In this document: positions 52,352 through 64,000 of the stretch, in pieces
Layout of the letters: each line of letters begins with the position of its first letter
Position numbering within the stretch: the first letter of the stretch is position 1
From: Hanleya hanleyi
Taxonomy: Eukaryota > Mollusca > Polyplacophora > Lepidopleurida > Hanleyidae
Direction of reading: 5' to 3'
DNA length: 64,000 bases
NCBI GenBank assembly: GCA_036873755.1
Contig: JAVTVY010033641.1
Location: 62,001 to 126,000 of the forward strand
Notes under the pieces: generated by a model
Databases searched by the model: none
Seen by the model: the letters and a program-made list of their open reading frames with translations, nothing else
What the model was told of the DNA's origin: nothing
Made by a program: the position numbers and the translations under genes

Positions 52352-52927
52352 ATGGCTTATACTTGCTCTGAGTGCGAACGCACGTTCACCAGACATTACG
52401 ATATGATGCGACACCAGCAAAATATACATGGGATTGAAGACTCCGAGGAGTCCGTTGAGGCGGATGCTGATACAGAGACTGCTGAGAGTGTATCGACTGA
52501 TACCGAAACAGAGATTGCTGAGAGTCCATCTAGTGATACGGAGAGCTTGACCTCAGATAGTCAGCCTACATCCGTGGAAAGTGAGGCAGAACCTACCTTC
52601 TGGGATCGTATTGTGACAGCAGCTATCAATACTTACGCTGCAGCGATCGAGGACGCCGGAGAGGATAATTTACAACAGGCATACACCCAAATGCGCCCTC
52701 GCATCAGGAAAACAGCCATGGCGATCTATGAACAGTATACCTTACTACCGCTTGAAATGAAAGGCGACCGCACGCACAGGTCCATCATGAAGACCAAGCG
52801 TCGCTTGGAAGAGGCTATGGGACTACCACCCACCGAGGCCCTGGAAAATGCGATCACAATGCGCAAACAACTGTTTCAGGACATGCTACCCGAAGAATAT
52901 CCAGGCCTGCCCGACGACGACGCTTAG
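52352..52927 (+). CDS. 191-aa zinc-finger/helical protein of the element
   Basis: Intact copy. C2H2 finger C5/C8/H21/H26, an acidic linker (27-82) of repeated (S/T)DTE/ESVE type, and a helical domain (84-180) with FWDRIV, RPRIRKTAMAIY, DRTHRSIMKTKRRLEE and AITMRKQLFQDML. The last blocks line up in order with the C-terminal domain of the neighbouring ATPase (PRLRR, DPVHMEIERT, AIALKKHLFERII), suggesting a shared interaction module. Second gene out from the palindrome centre, with its own TATA box and AATAAA. Function unknown; a packaging or capsid partner is a guess. It has two or three broken copies in the window. Confidence 0.7.
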   Translation: MAYTCSECERTFTRHYDMMRHQQNIHGIEDSEESVEADADTETAESVSTDTETEIAESPSSDTESLTSDSQPTSVESEAEPTFWDRIVTAAINTYAAAIEDAGEDNLQQAYTQMRPRIRKTAMAIYEQYTLLPLEMKGDRTHRSIMKTKRRLEEAMGLPPTEALENAITMRKQLFQDMLPEEYPGLPDDDA

Positions 52928-53114
52928 GTCACACCGAGCAATGATGGAACTTTCTGAAATGGCGACAGACAAGAGCAACCGAAAATACATCTAACGGACA
53001 AGAAGGAATATAACAGATGCAAATGGCGGCCTCTGATTGGACAAGAGTTTTCTTGAGTTGTAAACATACCCAACGCGGCTCCCTCAACGTGGGTATGATG
53101 TAACATTGGGGGAA

Positions 53115-53120
53115 AATAAA
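53115..53120 (+). terminator. Polyadenylation signal AATAAA
   Basis: About 190 bp past the stop of the 191-aa gene, at the end of the shared 3' module with ctgattgga motifs; a (GTT)n tract follows. Confidence 0.6.
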
Positions 53121-53689
53121 CTATATGAAAAAACTTCTTGTTGTTGTTGTTCTCTCATGTGTCATCCTTGTTGTTGTTGTTGTTCTCTCTCTGGTCTATA
53201 TCATGGTGTCAAGGCGTTATGTTAGAGCGTTAAGGCGTAACTACGAGCGTTGACGGGCGTCACTGCATTTCGAAGAATTAGTGACAATTCCATGGAATAT
53301 CTAGAAAATCAGAACTTCTGAGCTATTTCACCAGGGCGTTGATGAATAGGCAGAATTGTCGTGATTGGCTTATTATGTGGTCTCGGAGAACATCGGCAAA
53401 CTCTAGATTGAGCTAGACGGCACTGGGTTCCGTCAAACAGCCTACACCACTAGACTCCTGCATAGTCCCTACACACACAGGACGAAATGCAAAGGCGCCA
53501 CAACAAAAAGAGTTACCTCCCTTAGAAAGCGTACAATATGAATACAATACAGCATTTTGGGATCCAATATGACTTTGGGTATTGTACGGATACGTGATGC
53601 GATTGAAATGATTTGATAGGATCAAACGACCATCTCTAACCCAAACACACCCACACACACCCCCAAAAATGCCTGCTTTCTATACTACG

Positions 53690-55573
53690 GCCACGCTGCG
53701 CATGCGCAGAATATTGACAACGTACGAACCATTAGTGTAGTCAAGTGCTCCTGCATGAAAGCTTCAAAATAAGACTTCATACGACACCATTAGACCACCA
53801 GGGACTCACCTGGACTCCAACACGTCCACCCAGTATGGATTTATACATACATTGGGCTTATACCCCAGTATATGGGTCTATATGGGGCTATAGACAGACC
53901 TCGAACTTTTTTCAAAAATTTCACCGTTTCATGCCGGGACACTTCCTATCATGTTTGTCTTGACGAGACTAAGAAAACAAATCGAAACAACCATACCGCA
54001 AATGTATAGAAGTAGGTTTCCCAGTGGGACAAACATTGGACCTATACCGCCATAACCCGTATATGGGTCTACATGGGGCTATATACAGACCTAGAACTTT
54101 TTTCAAAAATTTCACCGTATCGTGCCGGGACACTTCCTATCATGTTTGTCTTGACGAGACTAAGAAAACAAATCCAAACAACCATACCGCAAATGTCTAG
54201 AAGTAGGTTTCCCAGTGGGGCAAACATTGGTCCTATACCCCTAGTATGGGACTATATGGGTCTCCCTGAACTTTTTCCAAAAATTTCAACGATTCGCTCC
54301 GCGACACTTCCTATCATGTTTGTCTTGACGAGACTAAGAAAACGAGACTCCACAACCTATACCGCAAATGTCGAGAAGTAGGTTTCCCAGGATGGTCCTA
54401 TACCCCCCATACCCCATATAGGCATTTTCCCGTAATTTAGGATAAAGTCCGTGTTCCGGATTTTTTCAGGAAAAATTTTACATACACCCACCCTGGAACT
54501 AGGGGGAGATAACTCTATTGATAGGCAAGCCCCGTTAAGCCCGGCGACCTATATACCCCCATAACCATATAGGCATTTTCCCGGATTTTTCGATAAAGTC
54601 TGTTTTCCGCTTTTTTTCTGGAGAAATTTTTACATGCACCCACCCCATTGACTTGATAGGCAGGTCTCAATAAGCACGGAGACCAATATTAGCCCTTTTG
54701 GCTAGGGTTGATAGGTGTTTTCCCCTATTTTAGTGGTAAAGTCCGTATTCCTTTTTTTTCTGGAGAACGTTTTACATGCACCCACCCATGACTGGATGCC
54801 CCTTCACATAGGCTTCACATTGATACCTCATACAACTCCATCGGCCCATTAGGGGCTCCCCTAGATCCCAAAACGTCTATTTCCATACCCTTTTCCCACA
54901 ATTCCCTGTCTGCGCAGGCGTAGAATGGTGACAACGCTCGAGCCACTAGTCCAGTCAGATGCCCCTCACATAGGCTTCACATTGATACCTCATACGACTC
55001 CATCGGCCCATTAGGGGCTCCCCTAGATCCCAAAACGTCTATTTCCATACCCTTTTCCCACAATTCCCTGTCTGCGTATGCGCAGAATGGTGACAACGCC
55101 CGAGCCGCTAGTCTAGTCAGATGCCCCTTCACGAATGCTTCACATTGATACCTCATATGACCCCATTGGACCATTAGTGGCTCCCCTAGCTCCAAAACGT
55201 CTATTTTCATACCCTTTGGCCACCGCGCATGCGCATAATGCCGATATTTCAACCCCACATCCAGCCCATCAGATGCCCCTTGACGAATGCTTCACTTTTA
55301 TAACTCACTCGACCCAATCGGTCCACTAGGGACCCACCTAGGTCACAAAACGTCTATTTAGGTATTCCCCGTATACATTAACATTGGAAGTCAACCCATG
55401 GGACTACTTTCTGTCCGCGGAAGCTTTCTCCCCGTATTTCAAGTCTAGGAACCGCATCACCGCCAGACCGCATCACCGCGGAGGAATACATCCCCTTTTC
55501 CACAAAATTCCAGATGGCGGCCAAACTCTGGCAGAGGTCAAAGGTTGCCGGAACTATTTAAATATGGTAGAAT
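53690..55573. repeat. Outer right arm of palindrome 3 (tandem arrays and end)
   Basis: GCGCATGCGC units (53700, 55227 and variants), gtcccactg units, the gggaaaatgcc block, and the aaggttgccggaac end. Mirror of 45411-48150 without the Penelope fragment. Confidence 0.85.
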
Positions 55574-56009
55574 TGCATCTCTGTTGGCTGACTTGTATCT
55601 GTTCTCTGATGAATATGACTATATGCAGGCGCTTTCAAAAACCGATCCATTCAAAGCCCGTTCCTTCTCATTCACCAAACGCTATATAGACGATCTTCTC
55701 GCTGTGGATAATCGCTATATAAATGACGCAGTGAAGGATATATATCCACCTTCACTGGATTTGAAGGAAACTACAGATAGCCCTACTGGCACATCATATT
55801 TAGATCTATATCTCTATAAAAATGACGCGGGCATTCTCTGTCGTCGACTCTATGACAAAAGAGATGATTACAATTTCGACTTCGTAAACTATCCCTTTCT
55901 GGACATTAATATTCCAGTGGGACCTGCATATGGCGTACACATATCACACCTAGTAGCATTTGATAGATCCTGTGTTAAATGTGACAATTTTAATCAACTT
56001 ATAAAATAG
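55574..56009 (+). pseudogene. Penelope-type reverse transcriptase, 3' part
   Basis: Continues the frame cut at 45410: SLLADLYLFSDEYDYMQAL, RYIDDLLAVDNRYIND (catalytic motif C), SLDLKETTDSP and YDKRDDYNFDFVNYPFLD. A small deletion near 55995 followed by a CAG-to-TAG change stops the frame at 56009. The RT tail is recognisable to about 56122. Confidence 0.8.
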
Positions 56010-56521
56010 GGCTACACAATCAAGCGCCTCCACTCAAAGTTTCTCAAATTTGGCGATACATATCGCACGCTGATAGCAAACTACGAGAGTAGCGTGCAAG
56101 ATCTATGGCGTTACGTTTCGTAACTTGTGTCTAATTCCGCTTAACCCGGGGCTAGGGGCCGTATGAACCCATGTACTTCAAGATTCTCATGGTGCTCATA
56201 TGAACAGTCCCAATCAAAGCGTGACTGAGATACATCATTCTTTAGATGGCGACTTTACAACGAATATTATGGATTGAGAATACTTATTAGCGATACGGAT
56301 TTGATATTTTTGGAACATCGTGATGTCTTGCCGGCATCATTGAAAACTGTTGGCCGCTTCTCTCTTGCAGGAAACAAGCCTATGTTTATGTATACTATGA
56401 TTGTCTGTTTGAATTTGGTGCTAATACTGTTATATGGAATATGGAATAGGTCTTTGGATTATGGACGCGGATATTCTCTAATGGACGACGACTGAATTAT
56501 GAATGACGGACCAGACGTTTA
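56010..56521 (+). mobile_element. Penelope element tail and 3' UTR
   Basis: Ends tgaatgacggaccagacgttta, equivalent to the ends at 9375, 10230 and 47590. Confidence 0.7.
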
Positions 56522-56792
56522 TAATTCTTTGAATTTCACGCAAAAATTAGCGGTTTTTACTAATTCACTTCTTCCCGACATTATTCTCCCTTGTTGCTAT
56601 GGTCATGACGTCATAATTTACATTCGGGAAGCCCCTTATATGGTAGGGCATAGGTTGAATAAGTGTAGCATCATGTAAGCACCCAGAATATATGGGAATT
56701 GGGGGATTGCATTCAACGATAACCATTCTCAGATGGTCTGAATCTCGAATGGACGAGGCTTCCTGGTATCAGGGAACCTTCAAAAGACACAA

Positions 56793-57895
56793 TGAAACAT
56801 ACAACCAAGGGTTCCCGATGGGCATGGCAGTGCACTCGCTGAGCGATCAATAAATAATAAAAAAATAATTATAAATCAAATTTTCATCAGAATTCGGTCA
56901 GCTCAGAACTTGCTGGTAACAGTCCCCTAATGCACGTTCATGCCAAAAATCAAGGTTCTTATGTCAACGGTTCTCCTTATTTTGCCGACGAAAGGATTCG
57001 GATGGACTGACTGACACACTCACTCACTGACTACCGGACAATTTGCAAATGAGAGCCTACTTCGTAGGAAAAAGAAAAAAAAATGATAATTTTTGTCCCG
57101 GGGGAAGGTGACACCTTACATAGACGAATAGGTGATTGATAGTTGTTAGTACTATAGCTTTCTGTTATGTTATCATGTGAAATCGCATGCCTTCGGCATT
57201 TTCCTGGAATGAAAATATTTCCACCGTAAACATCGGTGTTCCGAAGGTGATTCTTGATATGAAAATACGATATAACAACATGCTCGAAATTCCAACAATT
57301 CCTCTTACAATTGTTTTGATAGGATATAATGTCGTTTCTGAAATATTGTCGATCAATATTTTTGTTTTAATCCCATATCTAAGCATGAGATTCCGGTTTC
57401 TTGGGAAATTACAGTAAACGCTCGATAGATTAAAATTACTGTAATCTGAGGATACAAGATAATAATATGTTGGTCTGTCGCGCTCTTGCTTCTGCAATAG
57501 ATACCAAATAGGCCAGCACTGATACATGTTCTAGAAATCTCAATTCTCCAGGTGAAGTCATGTTACTACGTGATGTCCAAAGCGAAAAAATAATTCCCTA
57601 TTCCTACGAAGTAGGCTACAGATCGCAAATTGTCCGGTAATGAGTGAGTCAGTGAGGCAGTCAGTCAGTCAGTCAGTCAGTCCATCCGAATCCTTTCGTC
57701 GGCAAAATAAGGAGAACCGTTGACATTAGAACCTTGATTTTTGGCATGAACGTGCATTAGGGCATTGTTACCAGCAAGTTCTGAGCTGACCGAATTCTGA
57801 TGACAATTTGATTTATAATAATTTTTTTAATTATTTATTGATGGCTCAGCGAGTGCACTGTCATGCCCATCGGGAACCCTTGGCTGTATGTTTCA
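56793..57895. mobile_element. Foldback element with ~290-bp inverted arms
   Basis: TGAAACATAC...GTATGTTTCA ends. The arms 56793-57074 and 57596-57895 share ggttcccgatgggcatg, gcgagtgcactg, cattaggg and ttttgccgacgaaaggattc. The core has no recognised gene. Related sequence recurs at 59100-59300 and 61717-62400. Confidence 0.75.
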
Positions 57896-59090
57896 CTGTA
57901 TATATAACACAGTACAAAATCTGGTGGGATATGCCATCCGTAATTGTTTTTGTGAAATAGGAAATGCTAATTTTCCATCATTTGTTAGTACATTTATCTA
58001 CACTGCTATTACCAACTTGCCAGCCTCAATGCACACAATTCAGTATATTGTTATAGATATATGTAAACTGTGGCCTTTAACGTGTAACCTATTTCACATC
58101 CAAACATTTCATCACAGACCACAAAAGGCTTCAAATTCAGGTCAGATTGCCCACTGGTGGTGAAATATCCTACATCAACCAATTAAGTCAGCCTGGTGCA
58201 ATAACCCAGCAGAAGAAAGAAAGATGTGGTATCATCCTTCAGATTAGTCTGTGTGAGCAACAATGATAAAAGTTTACTGAGAGTGTAAAAAAACACATGA
58301 CGGCATGTTTAAAGGGTCTTAATTTATTTTCTTTGGGAAGAATTTAACTAGATAAAGTAACTTTGATCATGATGTGAAAATATGAGCACATACTTTGAGT
58401 TTTTTTGTACCTCTTGAATATTGACTATATATCACACTGGGATATAATTTAAACAAAAAATTACATGTGTAAACAAACTATGTCTACATTTTTTTGTCAT
58501 TTCAAATCTTGATCCATTTTGATTCCTTGATTAGGGGATACAGAATCACTGCCACGGAGTGTGTTGGTGTGTCACAGCAATGCAATTCCGATTCACACAA
58601 CGAAGCTGAGGTGGTTTAATGTTTATCAATGAAGAAAATCACCGATCAACCGTCATAGAATATAATGTGAAACAAGAAAACCGGAATAGTACATTCACCA
58701 GATTGCCGATACCCAAAATGTGTTGTCTCATATATCTAGATAACAACGTGATGTAGAGACGCTATTTATTCGTCTTTGTACCGGTTATGGTCAGGAGAAT
58801 GACATAGAATCATTATTATCTTGCGCAGAGAAGGTGTTGGTCTTGAGTTGAATTACCGTAAACTACATAAATGCTACCTTTCTACTATAGTACTATATAT
58901 AAAAATTTGTTGTATTGTTGGGAAAATAATGCGATTAAAAAAGTTGTTTTGATCCTGGACAAGGGCACTGAAAACCATTAAAGAGATGTAAATGTATTTT
59001 CACAAGTAAAGTTTGAAATCTACTGAACTTTTTATTATTCAATCTGTTTCCTTTAGTTAAAAAATTGTAAAATTAAATCGGCAATCGCAT
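57896..59090. other. Non-coding, nothing recognised
   Basis: AT-rich with no supported gene. Confidence 0.4.
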
Positions 59091-59099
59091 TTTATTTTT

Positions 59100-59400
59100 G
59101 GAATGAAGGCGCATTAGGAGACTGTTACCAACAACTTCTAAGATGACCTACTTTTGATGAAAATTTCTGGTGATTTTTGATGAAAATCACTGGCGATTCT
59201 CACTTGGGCGGTGCCCATCTTAATATAGGCAGGATTTCAACTGGGGGTGGGGATTTCCAAGAGTTCAATTCGCGTTCGAGTCCTAATGCCTACTCTACTT
59301 CGTAGGTCCTGTGACGTTAGTCACACTGCTCATGTAGATACCAGATACACTATTTACAGACGACTTGCATACATGGCAGTCACAGGACCTACGAAGTAGA
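59100..59400 (-). repeat. Diverged copy of the foldback-associated repeat
   Basis: Reverse complement of the 61717-62160 units (aatttctggtgatttttgat, cccatcttaatatagg, taatgcctactctacttcg), with a short duplicated cctacgaagtaga end at about 59387. Confidence 0.65.
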
Positions 59401-59579
59401 GTTGGCATCAGGACTCCATCTTCATTTTAGCCAGCCATTTCTACGTTCCCACTTCGAACCTGCCTTGATTCATCTGACCCCCTTCAGTGTTCAAAATCCG
59501 AGGTGTAGATTTCACCTACGAACGAGAGACGAACCAATCAGAACGTACACGTCTATTGTGAGTAGAGTGACATCATCTA

Positions 59580-59610
59580 ATTTTTTTATTTATTTATTTA
59601 TTTATTGAAC
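59580..59610. repeat. (TTTA)n microsatellite
   Basis: Tttatttatttattta run just before the 3' end of a minus-strand LINE fragment. Confidence 0.85.
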
Positions 59611-59762
59611 TTATTTTCAGAGGGTGGTCCTTTCAACCAACAAAGGCTGCTCTCCCAAGGAGCCCTCTATCACTCACATGCATGACTAGCCAACAGTAGA
59701 CATATCACAATAATAAAAATAAAGTAAACGGTACATAAAATTCAGAGGGATATACATGTAAG

Positions 59763-60332
59763 TCATAGCAAACTATATACAAGAGACATATCACAGTCTG
59801 ATTCTTTACCACATTTCTTTCCAACATTTATCTTTAAACCGCTCGTAATATTGCGTACATCTAGGGGTAGTCTATTCCACAGTTTTGCAGCAGAATATTT
59901 AAAAGATTTGTCCAAATAGGTTGTGTTAGGACGAGGTAAAACAATGTTGTGATTACCCCTAGTTTTGTGATTATGCACTTCGTTAATAAATGTATAACGG
60001 TTCAGGAGATACTCTGGCACTAATCCATTAATACATTTATACATTAAACAAACTTTGTGGTATCTGACACATTTTCCAAGCTCACTCCATTGTAGCACAT
60101 TTAATACATATTCAGATGGTGTTCTTCGGTGAAGTCCTAGTATAATTCTACCAGCTCTACATCTCAGTTTCTCGACTTGTTTCAGATTACTAATTAAACC
60201 ATTTTCCCAAATGACATCTCCATAATCAATGAAAGCTCGTGTGAAACACGGGCAAAGAGCATTTCCCCAGATAATTTTGTAACCCATAATTTGGTACTCA
60301 TAGGGCTTTAGATCTCCCCAATTTGGGCACAT
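59763..60332 (-). pseudogene. LINE (CR1/L2-like) ORF2 C-terminal remnant
   Basis: The 189-codon frame has KLRCRAGRIILGLHRRTPSEYVLNVL-type sequence (about 55-80), VCLMYKCINGLVPEYLLNRY (about 94-113), HNHKTRGN and SFKYSAAKLWNRLPLDVRN (about 143-161). This is the conserved region after the RT in CR1/L2/Jockey LINEs. No RT motif lies upstream, so it is 5' truncated. The real coding entry is probably further 5', and the first Met is arbitrary. Confidence 0.75.
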
Positions 60333-61715
60333 CCCTTATTATGGGTGGCAAATTTGTTTTTGGATGAGACAGACACACCCCTGGAGGATGAGCAATCACG
60401 AATCATCCCTGAATGATTTGGGGTAGCCGTGTTAGTCTTTGTAGTAGACAAATAAACAAAAGGTAGCACCTTTGAGACTAACTAGTTCATTTCAACATCA
60501 TCATCCCTGGTAGAAGTGCCTCGGAGAAGGGATTTCTTCACCAATGGGCGAAACCCAGTGTGAGGCAACACCAACTTTATTTTGCATTTCATGGACCCAC
60601 CGACATTAAAAAATCGAATAAAAATAAAATTTCAAATTGCCACTTTTATATTTCCTATGAAAGTTTGAACATAAATACTTTAACCCTCTTTTTATTTCTG
60701 ATTGTATGAATTAGGCTGTTGTACTCTATCTGAAACAATGCCAGCAAATAAAAATGTCAAACAACAAAAAATAAATACCTTTCACTATAATTTTTCACTG
60801 TAAGTCACTGAATTGTTGTTGTTGTAAAATGCTGCTAATATTACTTAGGCAATAAGGACATTCAATGTAAATCAGGAACCTTCACTGGCTGTGTGATCTA
60901 TCACTCTGTCACGGTACCCATATTTCGACAGTGATGCAGTATGTCAGAGCTAGGAAATGGAGGGTGTTTCAACAACTCAGCCGATACAGCATGGTTTAAG
61001 TTGAAGCATGAAGCTGTTGGAACAAGTGCAAAATTCGTTAAATTGTTCTGGAAGACAACCACAGCCACAACAAAATGATGACAATGTTAGATTTGGAGTG
61101 TATGTTGGCAGTTAACATGTGACTTAACATACAGTTTTTGACCTTGAGAAAACAGGTCAACATCAGTCATATTCAAAGAGTTCAGGTCCATCATCAGATG
61201 CATATATGTGGTATCAATTTAGAATGCCTAGCTATATTTCATGTTATATCATAATATAAAGTATATAACCTAGAGAAAATAGGTTCAGTCAAATGGGATA
61301 GGCTTCTAGTCAGTCACCAATTGCACAAGTATGATGAATTTGGAGAGCTCATCTTCACTCCTTTAAAATTTATTGCTTGTGCTAAATTTGACCTCGATAA
61401 AACAGGTGAAGTTCAGTCAATTTCATTAATTAGGCTTCTGATCCATCCAGGGACCGAAATAGAAAACTTTTGATGACCTGCTGTTTTTTACCTGCGGCAC
61501 GCAGGTCTACGGGAGGCTCGCGTTGTTGTTGTTCTTGTTCTTGTTCTTGTGACTTTTTGAAATGCGCATGCGCTAAGAGAGTGTGATCTCTGCCACACTT
61601 TTCTTTTCAACCTCCGATCTCACATGACAACACTCTCTTCAAGCGCGTTTGAATTCATTTGCAATTATATTCGGTGGAATGAATTATTGCTTCGTTAATT
61701 ATTATATATGAGAAT
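60333..61715. other. Non-coding, nothing recognised
   Basis: Only a (GTT/CTT)n tract near 61522-61550. Confidence 0.4.
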
Positions 61716-61716
61716 A

Positions 61717-62400
61717 GTGTGAATAACGTCAACGGACCTACGAAGTAGGGTAGGCATTAGGACTCCGAACCGACACGCACTGAAATCTTGGACTCCCAGT
61801 TGAAATCCTGCCAATATTAAGATGAGCACGGCCCAAGTTAGAATCACCCGTGATTTTAATCAAAAATCACCAGAAATTTTCATTAAAAGTAGGTCCACTC
61901 GAAACATGCTGGCAACAGTCCCCTAATGCACCTTCATGCCCAGTGTGAATAACGTCGCAGGACAGAAGAAGTAGGGTAGGAATTAGGACTCCGACGGACG
62001 CTGAACTCTTGGACCCCCAGTTGAAATCCTGCCTATATTAAGATGGGCACGGCTCAAGTCAGATTCACCAGTGATTTTAATCAAAAAGCACCAGAAATTT
62101 TCATCAAAAGTAGGTCAGCTCGAAACATGCTGGTAACAGTCCCCTGATGCACCTTCATGCCAAAAATCAACGTTCTAATATCAACGGTAACACTCATATA
62201 TAACATATTTCTCAGATAAAACATATATATATATATATAAATATTTATATTCATGTCACTGTTCCATTGTTTCTCTAGTTGTATTCCTCTTAAAATTTTG
62301 TACTCTGCCTTTGACTGGTGTTTGCACAATAAAATCTTGAATCTTGAATGCTTATTTTGCCGACGAAAGGATTCAGATGGACTCACTCGATCATTATCGG
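61717..62400. repeat. Two ~226-bp direct repeats of foldback-type sequence
   Basis: agtgtgaataacgtc starts each unit (61716 and 61942). Both hold gggtagg(c/a)attaggactccg, gttgaaatcctgcc and caacagtcccct-like text. The second continues into ttttgccgacgaaaggatt after an insertion at 62183-62348. Confidence 0.75.
62183..62348 (+). mobile_element. Short retroelement 3' end inserted in the repeat
   Basis: Absent from the equivalent place at about 57710. It ends caataaaatcttgaatcttgaatg, a polyadenylation signal with a short tandem tail, as in LINE 3' ends. An (AT)n run lies inside. Confidence 0.6.
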
Positions 62401-64000
62401 ACAATTTCAAATGGTAGCCCACATTGAAGAGACAGAAATGACTTATGTCGTATTCAATGAGTTGGACACCCCTGTGCGCGAACAATACCTCGCAGTCGTG
62501 CAGTTATATTGTGCACTTTCGGTGGCATGACATTTGGAAAATAGCTATTTTGAATGATTCTCTTTCAGAACACAGCCTCTCTATCCTCATTCTTGCAAGC
62601 CAGGGCCTTGATTCGCTGGTATTGATGTTCCCGTCCTCTTCCGCACTCAGAATCCCTTCAGAATAGCATTAATCACTTTCGTAAATTCAATACTTATGTG
62701 TATCAGCAGACAATACGCAGAGACATATTACATTTGACTTCATTCTCTCAAGTCGGAGCCCATTTCTGCTAGAATTTACTGGTTCTATACAAAATTTACG
62801 TTACTTTGTCAATCAGTTTACGTCATATATAGCAGATACTGGCCATAAAAACGATGTTGACCTCGTGGCCAAAAGCTAGGGCCTTTGTTTTCCTGGAGGG
62901 GTTTTCGAGTTTGATTCTGATACTTAGATACCTTTCTCATTGACTTTAACTTGGCAGTCATTTTCGCGAATGCAACAATTTGATGTATCAAAAGATAATA
63001 ACGAGAATTCGACATCATTCTCTTACACACAGACCTTGTTTAGTGAACTAGCCCCGAAACTTCGCACTTGAATCACCTTCGGAATGACGAACATATTCGC
63101 AAATTGAGTATAGGAAGATATCCATAGATACTGACTAGAAATGTTTCTTGTTAAATTTGAAAAGAAAAGAAATTAATAAAATTAGCAACCTTCGAAAAGG
63201 CTTGGCCGAACATGTCAGATGAGATGATATTTCCTAAGAATGAAATAGTTAATCATTTATATAGAAGAAGCAAACCATGTCTTGGTATTGACTTACTGCG
63301 TGGAAAAGAGTGGCAATGATAACGAACGTGAATGCAGAAACCTAATTAATTGTTTTAATCGAATATCAAGACTGTAACAGGCCTCAATTTGAATAGTGAA
63401 AAAGTGTCATTATGCCTCTTGGACAGTTCGATAAAGCCTTAAATACTATTCCGTAGTTTCACAGATCGAAGTGATAGACCTGATACTAAATTTATTGAAA
63501 AATAACTTTGAAGGAAATATAAATTTTCCATTTTGATCGGCAAATTAAGCGAGAAGGGAGACTGAAGAGCGCAGATTTTCGCGCTATGACTAAATCCTCG
63601 AAATTTGTTTGGATTTCCAAATATTTGAAAGCCATTTTGATTTGCAAAAAGTAACGACTGGACCGAATGTTTTGAAACTTGGCATACACGATATTTGTAC
63701 CAAAACATTGCCAAAGCGATCGTGGTGAGTTCGACTGTCAATTCAGTATAGACGGCACGGCCGAGTCAAAATAGTCGGATTTGAATGGGGAAAGTGAATA
63801 TATATATATATGGTATCAGAACTATTACGCAATCCCTACAATTGTGGGATTCAAGTTGAAAATTACTTCCCTTGGCATAAACACCCTGGGGCAGATGGCG
63901 CTGTTTTCTACAATTACCACTACCCCCGCTGATATGTCTTTCACATATTATTGCCACTGCCGCAGGTTTTGACTACAATGTAGTCATTTCTCACTTGTTT
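62401..64000. other. Non-coding, nothing recognised
   Basis: AT-rich; only short frames with no motif, and no structured repeat. Confidence 0.4.

Larger units (their letters stand above)
45411..55573. mobile_element. Palindrome 3: giant palindromic Polinton-like element
   Basis: Left arm 45411-50480 and right arm 51009-55573 are diverged reverse complements. Both carry the ATPase gene and the 191-aa gene reading outward, the 3' module, and the tandem arrays. Ends: AGTAGTATAGG... on the left; the right end has lost the last ~17 bp but is otherwise complementary (ggtagaat...ggaactatttaaata). The left arm alone has a Penelope fragment (46806-47592) and several coding deletions. The insertion splits an RT gene exactly and leaves a 6-bp duplication. 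Confidence 0.85.

Noticed and set aside
44395..56521. Penelope element as an active autonomous copy
   Set aside because: It is split by palindrome 3, has a premature stop at 56009, and lacks any visible GIY-YIG endonuclease.
57165..57527. A 120-codon frame as the transposase of the foldback element
   Set aside because: No catalytic motif or helix-turn-helix is visible, and the opposite strand is equally open.

Overview
The window is eukaryotic. It shows TATA boxes and AATAAA signals, long tracts of simple repeats, tRNA-derived SINEs, LINE and Penelope-type reverse transcriptase remains, and almost no long host ORFs. The SINE tails (gaaagcgacgttaaa followed by TCACTCAC-type repeats) are typical of marine molluscs, so a gastropod or bivalve is my best guess; this is an inference. 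No ordinary host gene was recognised. The window is a nest of mobile elements.

The dominant structures are three giant, diverged palindromes. Palindrome 1 (2138-13341) sits inside the 3' UTR of a LINE. It begins AGTAGTAGTG, ends with the exact complement, and is flanked by a perfect 6-bp target-site duplication (ATGGTT). Palindrome 2 (15402-22273) carries no intact gene. Palindrome 3 (45411-55573) sits inside a Penelope-type reverse transcriptase gene with a 6-bp duplication (TGCACC/TGCATC). Genes in palindromes 1 and 3 read outward from the centre. Palindromes 1 and 2 share almost the same 32-nt hairpin at the dead centre. Around the centre lie GAGCTC-rich DNA, CCA/TGG repeats and (GAGT)n tracts with an embedded conserved ~48-bp module. 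The outer arms are tandem arrays of ~150-165-bp units, nearly every one carrying a GCGCATGCGC palindrome.

The coding content points to Polinton/Maverick-like (virus-like) elements: an A32/FtsK-type packaging ATPase (50903-52123 intact; 38014-39318 intact; 49573-50480 broken), a protein resembling the N-terminal module of Polinton DNA polymerase B (5319-6305; broken copy 8727-9374 plus 11670-11746), and a 191-aa zinc-finger/helical protein (52352-52927; broken copies at 36615, 40320 and 48910). All start with a C2H2 zinc finger at nearly the same position. The ATPase and the 191-aa protein also appear to share a C-terminal helical domain. Each gene has a TATA box 45-60 bp upstream of its ATG; most are followed by a common 3' module with CCAAT motifs and AATAAA.

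Layout: 1-2137 LINE remnant; 2138-13341 palindrome 1 with a 2.3-kb Penelope insertion in its right arm; 13342-13507 LINE 3' end; 13508-15401 non-coding with a GATATC palindrome cluster; 15402-22273 palindrome 2; 22274-34930 non-coding DNA with MITEs, SINEs and a 2-kb transposon with long terminal inverted repeats and a dead PIN-like gene; 34935-35515 Penelope fragment; 36320-41220 non-palindromic Polinton-like gene cluster; 41300-44390 minisatellite and foldback element; 44395-56521 Penelope element split by palindrome 3; 56793-64000 foldback elements, a LINE remnant and unassigned AT-rich DNA.
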